Shown here: one piece after another, positions 1 through 11,100 of the stretch
Layout: each line of letters starts with the position of its first letter
Numbering within the stretch: position 1 is the first letter of the stretch
NCBI GenBank assembly: GCA_033557465.1
Contig: CM066031.1
Span: forward strand, 175,305,043-175,369,042
Direction of reading: 5' to 3'
Length of the DNA: 64,000 nt
Source: Ichthyophis bannanicus
Lineage: Eukaryota > Chordata > Amphibia > Gymnophiona > Ichthyophiidae
Notes under the pieces: model-generated
The model's database searches: none
What the model was told of the DNA's origin: nothing
The model's input: only the letters and a program-made list of their open reading frames with translations
Translations under genes and position numbers: made by a program

Positions 1-1461
1 CTATGATAACTGGCAGATATCAATTCCTACGTTAAGCACATGTTGCTCATTGAGCTCCACCATAACAATCATTCTGATGTCTGCGGTGTGTGCTGCAGGT
101 CTGGTCTCTGACAGTGTTCACCACCCTGGGGAGTGACCCCCCAACAGCCTTGCATACCATATCCATGCCTGTACTATGTCCATGACTGGTGTGGTGGGTA
201 TGGCTGCTGACCACCTCTATAGTAGCACAATGCTGGCATAGGTGTGGTGGGTCTGTCTGTCTATCCAGTGTGTGGTGGCTGCAAACACCTTCCACAGTCC
301 ACACTGCCAGCAATGTTGCCAGTATTGGGCTGCCAATGTGCATAATGAGGAGCAAGGTACCATAGGTATAGGCCAGACAGCGTGGCCTGGCCTGGCCAGG
401 GTGCATCTGCACAGGGCATAGGGCACTGACTGGGACATTTTAGTGCCCGGCCACCACCTACACAGACAGGGTGACCTCGGTATGTCCTGCTGAGAGATCA
501 CTCTCAACTTGACTGTGCAGTGACCACAGCATGGCTAGGCACCCCAATTGTGCTATATAGTACTTTTGTCATGTGATGAATATGGGTTTCCTTTTGGGGG
601 CCCAGTCACTGATTTATCTGCTTGCTGTGTATGCTGACATCCCAGTTCTGGGTGCATGCATCTCCACTGGGCACATGCACTATGGACTAGCTAGCAGGCT
701 GTTTGCAGCTGGTATGTGTCTTGATGGAATGGCTTGCAGTGGCTGATGGCTTGCACCAGAGGAATATCAGATAGTGGTGGGGTGTAGCATACCATATCCC
801 TGCCTAATGTCTGTTTGCTATTGTGTTATGGCTGTGTACAGAGCTGCATTGACTGCCCTGTGGGGTGTCTGTTCCTCAGCAGGACTAGGGTTAATGTTCC
901 CCTCTACTGCCATCTTTGCAGGGAGGTAGACTGTGGATCTTTTGATGGGAGACCCCTTTTGCCACCCTGGGGGCTACACCTGACTGAAACAGATAGAGAT
1001 GTCCAAGGTGTTCCTGCAGAAACTACCTATCTCACACAGTAACAGTGCTTTGGACCTGTGCCATGGCCTCTTTCAGCTATGGACGGCGCTGTGGACCTAG
1101 TGCTGGGCGCCTCACTGCACGCTCAGGGTGAGCACAGTACCCGCACAATGTGACGGTGTGTAGCTACTCTGTGCCAGTACAACACACGGTCAGTACCCCC
1201 GATCAGGCAGGGGTGCACATGGTCAGTTCCCCCTACCAGGCCGAGGTGCTGTGGGGGTGCATTCCACATGGTGTGTATCTGTGGACAGCTGATTTGCATG
1301 TGCAGTGCATCATGGGGGTGACTGGCACAATCCAACCCTGTGAAACTCCAGCACCTGCTCACAGGCTCTGATAAACCATAGGCCATTACACGTACATCTG
1401 TTAGCATAATGCATAGGTGCAAGACACCCTACAGAGTCTGTAATATAAGATGCCCACACTG

Positions 1462-1575
1462 GTAAAAACACACGTACCCACGCACGTAAAAACACACGTA
1501 CCCACGCACAATTGTACGCGCGCAGCTACGCACGTACCAACGCACGCAGCCTCGCACGCACCAATGTACGTGGCT
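1462..1575. repeat. ACGT-rich minisatellite
   Basis: A 24-bp unit (gtaaaaacacacgtaccc...) occurs twice in tandem at 1462-1509 and is followed by degenerate cacgtaccaacgcacg-type units. CpG and ACGT steps are very dense compared with the surroundings. Confidence 0.75.
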
Positions 1576-1686
1576 AGGCACACTCCGAGGGTGTGTTTCT
1601 GACACCAATACTTAACGTAACGAAAAACATGCCTCCTCATTCCCTCTGTAATGTACAGGGTGATGCCTGGGAGAGCCTTCTGCGTT

Positions 1687-1755
1687 AGGCACACTGGGGA
1701 CTGGAACCCATGATGCCTGTAACAGCAGTTAGTACCGTAACCATTGTGCTACAGC
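1687..1755 (-). other. tRNA-like module in element A
   Basis: Read on the minus strand, the segment has a box-A-like stretch (GTAGCACAATGGTTAC) and a weak box-B-like stretch (GGGTTCCAGTCCC). It parallels the clearer tRNA-like modules in the sister elements. It is a SINE-type pseudo-tRNA, not a functional tRNA gene. Confidence 0.45.
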
Positions 1756-1953
1756 TCTGTTTCAGTGCTTTGTGTCTGTACGTCTTCTTACGATTAACGC
1801 GCAGTAACGCGCCACGGCGCCCAGTAACGCTCGTTAATTTTTTGAACGCGCGTTAGTGGTGATGATGTACCGCCCATGTCCTTATTTGGGGTTTCTGTCA
1901 CTACCGCGGCTCCTAACACGAATTGCACTAACGCAGTTTAGTAAACATACCCC

Positions 1954-2655
1954 TGAATCTTTTATTCCGATACGTCAGTACCAGGCAGCTATAAAACTCC
2001 CCTTAATGAGAGCGCATGCGTTGGCGTTTTTCTAAAGGTTCATCCTTATAGTAGCCTCGTTCTTTGAAAGCTGTAAGTCCTTTTACCTTTGTGGTTGTCA
2101 AGCAATTCTCTTATGTATAATTTTAAAAGAAATATTATTGTGATGCAAGTTTTGTTTAGTAAGAGCACACACGTTGGCGTGTTTTAAAGATTATTTTTTT
2201 AATAGCCCCTTTCTATAGATGGTGTGCACGCGGTAAGTGCTTCCTTATTCCCCTTTTGTTTTGCGGTTTGAAAGTAGCTTGGCTATATATCTTTTTTCAT
2301 CAAGATGTCCCTTAGGATTTCAATATTTGGATCTTTTTTATCTATACGTCAAAAAATACTTTTCCTAGTGAGAGCGCACATGTCGGCATTTTTTTAAAGG
2401 TAAATTCTCGTAGTAACCTCACTCTAGGATGGTGTGAAAGTTGTAAATGTATCCTCCCCTCTTCTTGCGATTATAAGCACCTTCTGCTGTATATGTTTTA
2501 AATGTAATCCCCTTTCGGGTATTTTTATTCTTATATGTCAGCACTAGGTAGCTATAAGAATTCCCCTTAGTAAGAGTGCATGCCTTAGCGTTTTTCTAAA
2601 TGTTTATTCTTTTAGTAGTCTCATCGCTTGAAAGCTGTAACCTTTTTTAAATTTT
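1954..2655 (+). repeat. Degenerate ~190-bp tandem repeat between elements A and B
   Basis: The phrase agagcgcatgcgttggcgttttt, followed by tagtagcctc-like sequence, returns with variation near 2009, 2161, 2371 and 2574, giving about 3.5 units of roughly 150-210 bp. A related phrase occurs near 11390 (gcgcgcatgtgccggtg). The stretch may be a Penelope-type pseudo-LTR array; that origin is inference. No coding potential. Confidence 0.55.
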
Positions 2656-3319
2656 GGGGTATGTTTACTAAACCACGCAATTGTGCGGGGCGCACTTGAG
2701 CATGCGCTAAGGCACCTTAGCGCACGCTAATAGTGCGTTTTTGTGCCCCGCACACGTGCGCGTCACACTAATGGGCCCGCTCAGGTGCGCGGCCCGCTAC
2801 TGTGCGATAGAGGCGTGGAAAGGCATTTTGAGGGCGGAGGAAGGCTCCCGAGGGGCGGAGGGATGGGGTCAAGGGGTAGAGAGTGGGAGGGGAGAGGCTC
2901 CCCGCACAGGAGCGGGGCTGAAACTCAAGCTAAAAGATACCGCGAGTGAAAACCTCGCGTTAGAGCCAATTTAAAGGGAAGAGAAACCATTTATGTCAGC
3001 AATGTACAGCAAAACCAGGGAAACCTACAAAACGTGAGCAGTGTGATACATGTGCACAGAACAAAATAGCAAATAAAACACTGAAAATGACCACAACAAA
3101 ATTCTAAAAAATTATAATCCAGCTGGGCAACAGTGATCGTCATGGAAAACATCAAAAATCACTCCCAAGAAAGCCCCAAAAAAGAAATATGAATTTTAGA
3201 AGGGTCTACGCTCCGTCCCCATACAAGGTGAATGATCCCACAGTGAAATTGTGCAGAGCAGGGTTTATGACTTCTTTGGCCAGGTTACCTATCTCCAAGG
3301 ACTGCACTGTATCTGTGGC

Positions 3320-5612
3320 CACAGTGTGGTTCAGTGAACACAGACAGTGTGTTCAAAAGTCAGCAGTTCAAGTCCCAGCTGGGGCTCCTGCAAACCCAAT
3401 CCCCATATTTTACCCACCACTAAACCATGATAGTAAAGACTAGCCTTTTTTGAAGATAACATAATCATGGTCCAAACACCTCTATTTTACCCTACAGAGC
3501 ACAGACATCACAAACATGCGCATTACCTAGACCACAGTCCCCTCAATGCAGTCCTGGAGGGCCACATATCATTCAGCTGTGATGCTGTCACCAATATAAG
3601 GCCATGTCAGCATGGTGTCGGAGGGGTACAGTTGGTGGAGGGGGCAGTGGCTGCTGCTCACAGCAGACGGTGGCCTAGCCCCCTTCACTTGGGTGCAGTG
3701 CACGCCAACAGACAGGCCCTGTCTGACAAACAGCCATGGACTCCCCAGGGAATGCACTGCTGTTGTGCTAAGACGGTGGTGCAGCGGAAACAGCCAGTGC
3801 CTTTAGGACCAGAAGGTCAAAGGTTCCAATCCCAGCTGGGGCTCCTACTAACCCAGTCCCCTTATTTCACCCATGAAGAAAACATGGTAGTAAAGACTGA
3901 AACATTATTGCAGAGAACATACGCATGGTTAATATGCCTGTATTTTACCCCACACAGCACAAACATCATAGAAATGTGCAGTACCTAGAGCAAAGTCTCC
4001 CAAATGCAGTCCTGGAGGGCCAGATACCATTCTGGTTCCATGCTGCCTCTAATAAAGATGCCTGTGCTGCATATCTATGCACCACCCCCATGGTATGCAG
4101 ATGTATCTCATGCATATTCATGAGGGACAGCATGAAAACCCGAACAGTGTTTGGCACACCAGGACTGGAGTTGGGAACCTCTGCCGTAAAGCAGCAGCCA
4201 ACAGGGGCCGACACACCCACACCCACAGGCCCCATTGGCTAATGCCTCCTGGAGAGGCAGGACATTGGGCCCTGCATGCATCTCCCAATACTAGCACTTG
4301 CATACCTTAGCAATGCCACCCTACACCTGGGTATACGGTACACAGCTATCAAACGTGTGCTATGATTACTGGCAGATAGCAATTCCTACGATAAGCACAG
4401 TTTGCTGATTGAGCTCCATCATAACAATCTATCTGATGTCTGTGGTGTGTGCTGCAGGTCTGGTCTCTGACAGTGTTTACCACCCTGGGGGGCGACCCCC
4501 AACAGTATTGCATACCATATCCATGCCTGTACTGTGCCCAGGACTGGTGTGTTGGCGAGGACTGCTAAACCCCCCGATAGTAGCACAAAAGATGACCAAG
4601 CTGGGCAATGGTGACAGCAATGGGAAACATCAAGAAACACTCCCAATAAAGCCCTGAAAAAAAGATATGAATCTCAGAAGGGTCCACGCTCCTGCACCAT
4701 ACAAGGTGAATGATCCCACATTGAAATAGGACAGAGCAGGGTTTCCCTCTCCAATGGACAGGTCTCCTATGGCATGCACATGTTCCACAACAGCATGGCG
4801 GAGTTGGGTGGAAGCGTGGACGACTATGCAGGCACCCCGACCCCAGAACGTGCACCATAGGCAGTCGCCTACTTGCACACTGGATGGCCTAAGACTGTGC
4901 ACCAACAGCACCACCAGCAGAAGGGCATGCAGCATGTTGGCAGAGGGGTACTGGTGGTGGAGGGGGGCAGTGGCAGCTGCCCAGAGAACACGGTGGCATA
5001 ACCCCTTCACGTGGGTGCAGTGCACTCCAACAGACAGGCTCTGTCTGACAAACAGCCATGGTATCTCCAGGGACTACATTGTCTGTGTGGTGCAGTGAAC
5101 ACAGCCAGTGTGTTCAGAAGACAAAAAACACCAGTTCAAGTCCCAGCTGGGTCCCCTGCCAACCCAGTCCGCATATTTTACCCACCACTAAACCGTGATA
5201 GTAAAGACGAACCCTTATTGCAGAGAACATAAGCATGGTCCAAACACCTCTATTTTACCCTAAAGAGCACAAACACCAGAAACATGCGCAACACCTAGAG
5301 CAGAGTCCCCCAAATGCAGTCCTGGAGGGCCACATATCATTCAGCTGTGATGCTGTCTCCAATATAAGGCCATGTCAGCATGGTGGCGGAGGGCTACCGG
5401 TGGCAGAGGGGGCAGTGGCTGCTGCCCACAGCAGAAGGTGGCCTAGCCCCCTTCACGTGGGTGCAGTGCACTCCAACAGGCAGGCCCTGTGTGACAAACA
5501 GCCATGGACTCCCCAGGGAATGCACTGTCATTGTGCTAAGATGGTGGTGCAGCGGACGCAGCCAGTGCCTTTTGGACCAGAAGGTCACAGGTTCAAATCC
5601 CAGCTGGGGCAC
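3320..5612 (+). other. Four tRNA-like heads in element B
   Basis: Segments near 3320-3400, 3757-3840, 5085-5150 and 5528-5612 each read gtgcag(c/t)g..acagccagtg...gttcaa(a/g)tcccagctgg. This gives a box-A-like phrase about 50 bp before a box-B-like phrase, as in tRNA-derived SINE heads. No CCA-bearing cloverleaf is intact, so these are pseudo-tRNAs. Confidence 0.55.
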
Positions 5613-6150
5613 CTGTCATCCCAATCCTCACATTTTACCCATGAAGAAAACATGGTAGTAAAGACTGAACCTTTACTGCTGAGGACATAAGCGTGGGTGA
5701 AACACTCATATTTTACCTTAAACATCACACACCACATAAACATATGCATCACCTACAGCAGAGTCCCCCAAATGCAGTCCTGGAGGGTCACAAATCACTC
5801 AGGTTGGATGCTGTCTCCAATAAAGATGCCTGTGCTGCAATTCAAGGTACCGCCCCCATGGTATGCAAATGTATCATAGGCATATTCATCAGGGACATCA
5901 TGAAAACCCAACCAGTGTTTGGCCCACCAGGACTGGAGTTGGGAACCTCTGCCCTAGAGCAGCGGGCAACAGGGGCAGAAACACCTGCACCTGCAGGCTC
6001 CATTATCCAAAGACTAATGCAGAGGCAGGATGTTGGGCCCTGTGTGCATCTCCCAATACTAGCATGTGCTGGTTCAGCAGTCCATGTATCAACCATTGTG
6101 CTACACCTCTGTCACCAGGACTCTATGTCAGCATACATACTAAAGGATAA
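3467..6150 (+). repeat. 458-bp SINE-like modules, four copies
   Basis: The phrase catggtNNaaNNcctNtattttaccc starts modules at about 3467, 3925, 5235 and 5693; the spacing is 458 bp within each pair. Modules contain a cctggagggcc motif and, in alternate copies, a tRNA-like head with a box-B-like GGTTCAAATCC (for example 5591-5601). The pair 3467/3925 and the pair 5235/5693 are direct duplicates. Confidence 0.7.
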
Positions 6151-6639
6151 CGTGCATTAATGTGGCATGCCGACCTACATCGCCTCATAATGGGCACCAC
6201 GCAACCTATTGTGCATGTCCAATGGTCAGATATGAAGCTCCCCCCTACCCCCCTATGGCAACCTCCACATCATTGCTGGGCACACATCGAGATGGACCAC
6301 TGAACATACTCCAGTGGCACACACAACCCCATATCACCAGGGTGACTGATAGCTGACGCTGATGGTCTGTCAGCACTCCTTGTTGTAAGTGTCTTGGCAG
6401 TACTTGCTATGTGACACACATAGCACACATCATCAGACAATGCACTAGGAATCAGTGGATATGTGTCCAGAGGTTCAAACCCACACTGTGTAAACAGGAA
6501 TAATTCATAATAAGCTAAGTGATCTTTTGTACATGAGAGACACATCGGTGCTATGTGTGTCTGCAGAGATCCGTAGACATACTGTTGGCGACACCATAAC
6601 CTGTGCGGCAGAAAGATGCGTGCATTTGCAATTTGCAAT

Positions 6640-6742
6640 TTTCTGTCGCGCAGCCATGCGGAGCGCAAGAGCGCGATTTTCTCTGTCACGCAGCCATGCG
6701 GAGCGCAAGAGCGTGATTTTCTCTGTCACGCAGCCATGCGGC
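6640..6742 (+). repeat. 40-bp tandem repeat
   Basis: cagccatgcg recurs at 6651, 6691 and 6731, exactly 40 bp apart, with gagcgcaagagcg(c/t)gatttt between. It lies just upstream of the SANT-like reading frame and is GC-rich. Confidence 0.85.
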
Positions 6743-6822
6743 ATGCATGTGCGCGAGCTGCTATGCGCATGTGCGGAAGTTGCATTGCATGCATCCGCGC
6801 GTCCAGATGGGCATACAGGAAA

Positions 6823-6990
6823 ATGGCGACCCGAACGAAGAAGCCTGCATTCAGCCACCACGAGCTGCGCCACCTGGCTGCTCTGATTGAGCCCAAGCTG
6901 CACAGGCTGTTTCCTGGGGCCTCCAGGCGAAGGGACATGGGGAAGGTGCAAAGGGCCTGGGAGAGAGTGGCCTCTCAGTCATCCTGGTGA
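6823..6990 (+). CDS. SANT/Myb-like DNA-binding domain fragment (transposon-associated)
   Basis: From the ATG at 6823 the frame gives a 55-residue product beginning MATRTKKPAFSHHELRHL and ending at a TGA at 6988-6990. The pattern (basic N-terminus, F-S-x-x-E-L, a leucine-rich first helix, then RRRDMGKVQRAWERVA) matches the start of the Myb/SANT-like domain of PIF/Harbinger accessory proteins. Only the first two helices are present, so it is a partial exon or a relic. It runs straight into the 93-bp satellite. No nuclease partner is recognisable nearby. The family call rests on pattern memory; an HMM search against PF13873 would decide. Confidence 0.45.
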   Translation: MATRTKKPAFSHHELRHLAALIEPKLHRLFPGASRRRDMGKVQRAWERVASQSSW

Positions 6991-8195
6991 TATGGTGCAG
7001 TGTGCCTAGACTGTTGAATCCATTCACCCTATGCCCAGGAGTCCTGAGAGCCCATAAGAATGGGTCGTCAGTCACTCTGGTGATATGGTGCAGTGTGCCT
7101 AGACTGTTGAATCCATTCACCCTATCCCCAGGAGTCCTGGCAGCCCATCAGAGTGGGCTGTCAGTCACCCTGGTGATATGGTGCAGTGTGCCTAGACTGT
7201 TGAATCCATTCACCCTATCCCCAGGAGTCCTGAGAGCCCATCAGAGTGGGCTCTCAGTCACCCTGGTGGTATGGTACAGTGTGCCTATACTTTTGAATCC
7301 ATTCACCCTATCCCCAGGAGTCCTGGCAACCCATCATAGTGGGCTGTCAGTCACCTTGGTGAGACGGTGCAGTGTGCCTATACTTTTGAATCCATTCACC
7401 CTATCCCCAGGAGTCCTGGCAGCCCATCATAGTGGGCTGTCAGTCACCCTGGTGATATGGTGCAGTGTGCCAATGTTGTTCAATACATCCTCCCTATCCC
7501 CAGGAGTTCTGGCAGCCCATCATAGTGGGCTGTCAGTCACCCTGGTGATATGGTGCAGTGTGCCTATACTTTTGAATCCATTCACCCTATCCCCAGGAGT
7601 CCTGGCAGCCCATCATAGTGGGCTGTCAGTCACCCTGGTGATATGGTGCAATGTGCCAATATTGTTCAATACATCCTCCCTATCCCCAGGAGTCCTGGCA
7701 GCCCATCATAGTGGGCTGTCAGTCACCCTGGTGATATGGTGCAGTGTGCCTATACTTTTGAATCCATTCACCCTATCCCCAGGAGTCCTGGCAGCCCATC
7801 ATAGTGGGCTGTCAGTCACCCTGGTGATATGGTGCAGTGTGCCTAGACTGTTGAATCCATTCACCCTATCCCCAGGAGTCCTGGCAGCCCATCATAGTGG
7901 GCTGTCAGTCACCCTGGTGATATGGTGCAGTGTGCCTAGACTGTTGAATCCATTCACCCTATCCCCAGGAGTCCTGAGAGGCCATTAGAGTGGGCTCTCA
8001 GTCACCCTAGTGATATGGTGCAGTGTGCCTATACTTTTGAATCCATTCACCCTATCCCCAGGAGTCCTGGCAGCCCATCAGAGTGGGCTGTCAGTCACCC
8101 TGGTGATATGGTGCAGTGTGCCTAGACTGTTGAATCCATGCTCCACATCTCCAGGAGTTCCTGATACCTGTGTATGGTGTCCTGGCAGTCACCCT
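6987..8195 (+). repeat. 93-bp satellite array, ~13 units
   Basis: gtgatatggtgcagtgtgcc recurs at 6987, 7080, 7173, 7266, 7359, 7452, 7545, 7638, 7731, 7824, 7917, 8010 and 8103, each exactly 93 bp apart. The last unit decays after about 8140. Two unit variants differ at tagactgttgaatcc / tatacttttgaatcc, with a third (ttgttcaatacatcc) in two units. Because 93 is a multiple of three, one frame stays open for 333 codons (6987-7988). It begins with GTG, not ATG, and its repeat peptide is a by-product of unit length unless shown otherwise. Confidence 0.95.
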
Positions 8196-8231
8196 GCTGC
8201 TATGCTGTATGTTGCTGACAATGTGTCCTAG

Positions 8232-9206
8232 GACACCCATACCCCAGGGGGCCTGAGAGCTGATTGCAACGGAGGGTATGTCAGTCAGATATGTTCTTAC
8301 GGTATGGTGGGTAGGTAGCACATCTCCCACAGTCCTTGAGGTCCACAGCTCAGCACACACACCGTTGATGTATCCAGATGATATGGTAGGCGCAGATGTG
8401 GATGTGCGTAAATAACACCTCCCCAACATTAGCTATGAGATCCAATTCCGAAGGTCTGTAACAGAGACATGTCCCCAGACATGCATGCTGAGTCAGGTCA
8501 CACATCTGCCCATCCGGCAGGAATCACACACGTGTTTGCAGATGAACATCACAGATGCTGTTGGAAGGATACATGCACCTGTTTAGGTTGCACACCACAG
8601 CCTGAAACACACACATGAGCACTGGTGGCAATAGCCCATACCCGTGCAATGGCCCCTGCCCCTAGTGTTGGCAGGCTCACCTGCCATAACCATCCAAGGC
8701 GCAGGTCAGAGGAACAGAAAAACATCAGATAGCCCAGAATGGGACAGATGCAAGTCCACCGAGACCAGTATGCTCCATGCAACAGACAGACAGGTCACAC
8801 AACGCTTGTAGTTTGTCAAACATTGCTATCCATGGCCTTGTAGAAAGCCACATGTCATGGACGTGGCCCCTGGTAAGGTGCATAGGGCCACCCACCCAAC
8901 GTCCCATGTATGGATACATCACCCATGTGTGATGGGATATCATGTTGCCAGTGGGTGTGGGTCGGATGACATGTGTAGATAATGTCAACACAAATGTGTG
9001 AAACATACCACATACAGGGTTAGGGGGGGTAGCCTGGACATCATCATTGCCAACCCAAACGTGGTACGGCCGTGCCATGTCATTCAAGGGGGTCACAGGG
9101 GAATGGAATGGTGTGTTCAGGGTGCCACGCACAATGCACATAGGTGTCACTACACACATGCCCAGACCCACAGCTATGCATGCAGGTGGCACTGGGAACA
9201 GTTAAT
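8232..9206. other. Unassigned non-coding stretch
   Basis: No convincing frame, repeat unit or RNA was seen. Short ORFs on both strands have no recognisable domain. The sequence is of mixed composition, with several short CA-rich patches. Confidence 0.5.
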
Positions 9207-9380
9207 CTCCAGGAACAAGCAGGAATTAGTTGTCACATGTTAGTCTTGTCTGCCCTGTCGCAGCCTGCGTGTGACCGCTCCCCAGCGTCCAATAGGAAAG
9301 CATATGGGGGCATCCCACGGCGCCTGCGTGCTGCCCTGATGCCTCTCCCAAATGCTGCTCCCCAGTTCATCATGTTCCAC
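9207..9380 (+). repeat. DIRS-type terminal repeat (DIRS-1)
   Basis: Beginning at atctccaggaacaagcagga, the segment matches the terminal inverted repeats at 38806-39000 and 43900-44096: cagcctgcg, accgctccccagcgtccaat, gcatcccacggcgcctgcgtgctgcc. It is the outer left end of a plus-strand element of the same family and is followed at the expected place by a gag-like frame. Confidence 0.8.
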
Positions 9381-9606
9381 AGAGCCAGCAGGTCATTGTT
9401 CCTGTCAGCGCAAAACACCTCTATGGTATTGCCATTCCTGTGTCTGCGCCTGCCGACGTCTCCCTTATCGGTAACACTGGTGTATTGTAACTCCCATCTG
9501 TAGAAGTCGTGTTGACCTCACACAAACAAAATAACACAGGAAGAGTGAAAACGTCCTTTGCACGTCTCCCCTCGGTTTGTGCATAGGCCCTAATTCCCCC
9601 GCCATC

Positions 9607-10689
9607 ATGGACAGGCACTCCTTGTGTCAGAAGACATGCTCAAAATGTGCCGGTAGCTCCTCTCTCACTTACAACCATGCTTGCTGTCCCGAATGCCTAG
9701 GGCCCACTCACTCTATGTCTGACTGTTTGGCCTGTGGGATGGTATCCAAAAGGGGTCGGCCGAAAAGAGCACCCAAACTCAGTACCCACCACCCCACCGA
9801 CGTGGCCCTGGTGGCAGCCATGTCCTCAGGGGAGTTCTTTACCTCCTGTGGATCCCATGTAACCAAACATAAAGCTGGCCATTTCTGAAAGGATCCATCC
9901 CCCTCCAAACATCGGGATGCCCCGGTGTTGGCCCTGAGGAACGCACTCTGGCCAAACTGCCCTGGTGGGATTCCCCAGCCTCCACAAGCCACTTTGTGGC
10001 TACAGCAAGGTCTGGAGGCCGCAGCCTCCCCTGAACCCCTTGGGCCCTGCTTTGGGGTACTGGCTGTGGCCGTTACCCATACACAGGCATAGCCAGTGTC
10101 ACTGGACCAGAGGATGCTGGCCAGCAAACGCAGTCTTGCGGCTATCCTTGTGGCATCAAGGTCCTCGTTACCACCCCAGACCACACACATTGCGTCACCG
10201 GTACCCACACAGATTGGGGTCCCAGCATGGGCAACTGGACAATCAGTGCTGATGGGTGCCGTCTCCAACACACTGGTACCAGGTCACTCCTGTACCCACG
10301 CTCATCGGTACCAAAACCACACTAAACCTGAGCGCCCAGTGACAATATACGTCCAATCCTATGAGGGTTCTGGTGACTGTGACAGCTCAGAGGGTACTAA
10401 TGTACCTCTCCAGGAGGGGCCTGCATATCCCAAGAGGAGATTGTCACCGCCTGAGGATATGTCCCACCAGGATTTGCTCAGACATGTAGTCAGGGTCCGC
10501 TCCATTCCAGTGGCAACTGAATCTGAGCACAGCCCACAGGAGCTAGTCAATCACCAATATCCCCAAATGCCAAAGGAGGCAGCCACCCTGCCAAGACATC
10601 AGAACGTACAGGATCCTCTCCTGAAAAGGATGGGACACACCTCTCACCACCTCCCCATATTCCCAATAGCTGGATACTATGTACCCTGA
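9607..10689 (+). pseudogene. DIRS-like gag, N-terminal part, broken
   Basis: The likely start is the ATG at 9607 (an upstream TTG is only an open-frame boundary). The first 93 residues carry a Cys/His cluster, C-x2-C-x10-H-x2-CC-x2-C-x4-H-x5-C-x2-C, like the Cys-rich head of DIRS/Ngaro gag proteins. It is followed by KRGRPKRAP, a basic patch that could serve nuclear entry. The frame stops at 9888. A second open frame (10096-10689) continues with P/T-rich sequence, GGTACC-containing DNA, and SPPEDMSHQDLL near the end, resembling the middle of the gag in the DIRS-2 copy. The pol genes are absent, so only the 5' end survives. Confidence 0.6.
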
Positions 10690-11100
10690 GCCCTCCGTCC
10701 CCTGCCTCTCAAACAACATAGCTCCATCAGCACTCCATTGTGGTAGAGTCTGCTATGATGAGAATATAATGCCACAGATGACATGCCGTCAACCCATCTG
10801 GTAGGGGCATAAGAACGTAGCTGACTTGCCTCCACCCGCCGCTTTTCAGTCTCAGGCCTGTGGTCCACTGTTGCATCAGGGAACCTATTCCACATCAGTG
10901 GTGGAAAATGTTCCCCATCTATGCTGTCAGCCCCGGATGCACAGGGCCAACATTGAAATCAGTCCTGTATGTCCAGGACCAACGAACATCCACCATCCAC
11001 CTTAACGCTGCCCCTGATCCACCCTTCTCTTGCCCCCATTTAACATCCCCATACAACAGGTAGGGACGTTAGACTGGATCTAGAGGGGGTACAGATAGCT
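10690..11100. other. Unassigned; short open frame on minus strand
   Basis: A 72-codon minus-strand frame (10677-10895) has a basic middle (ETEKRRVEASQLRSY) but no domain that I recognise. The rest is non-coding. It may be the relic of an element joined to the truncated DIRS-1. Confidence 0.3.

Larger units (their letters stand above)
1..1953 (-). mobile_element. Modular TTA-type element A (truncated by window edge)
   Basis: The right end at 1936-1953 reads TTTAGTAAACATACCCC, the inverse of the left ends seen at 2656, 14699 and 52112. Blocks such as 290-420, 480-720 and 840-1050 recur in reverse orientation in the elements at 14.7-23.8 kb, so this is the same family lying in the opposite direction. 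No long frame is present; the short ORFs are not conserved between copies. Superfamily assignment (PIF/Harbinger-like from the 3-bp TWA duplication seen in sister copies) is inference. The left end lies outside the window. Confidence 0.7.
2656..6160 (-). mobile_element. Modular TTA-type element B (right boundary uncertain)
   Basis: The left end GGGGTATGTTTACTAAACC at 2656 and the following ~500 bp (GC-rich stretch, then agcaatgtacagcaaaaccagg) are the reverse of the right ends of the elements at 14.7-19.3 and 19.3-23.8 kb, and match 52112-52700 directly. The body holds repeated SINE-like modules. A second start-like block (agctgggcaa..gtgacag) at about 4590 shows that ~1.5-1.8 kb was tandemly duplicated inside the element. 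I did not find its opposite terminal repeat; it may reach 6.2 kb or, less likely, extend through the satellite. Confidence 0.6.

Noticed and set aside
6987..7988. 333-codon open frame across the 93-bp satellite
   Set aside because: It starts with GTG inside the repeat and stays open because the unit is 31 codons. It has no start context, signal or domain, so it is treated as satellite.
6987..8195. CRISPR array
   Set aside because: Units are contiguous 93-mers without unique spacers, and the DNA is clearly vertebrate.
8725..9192. 155-codon minus-strand frame at 8.7-9.2 kb
   Set aside because: No recognisable motif, His/Met/Cys-rich composition of a chance frame, and it ends at the DIRS-1 terminus.
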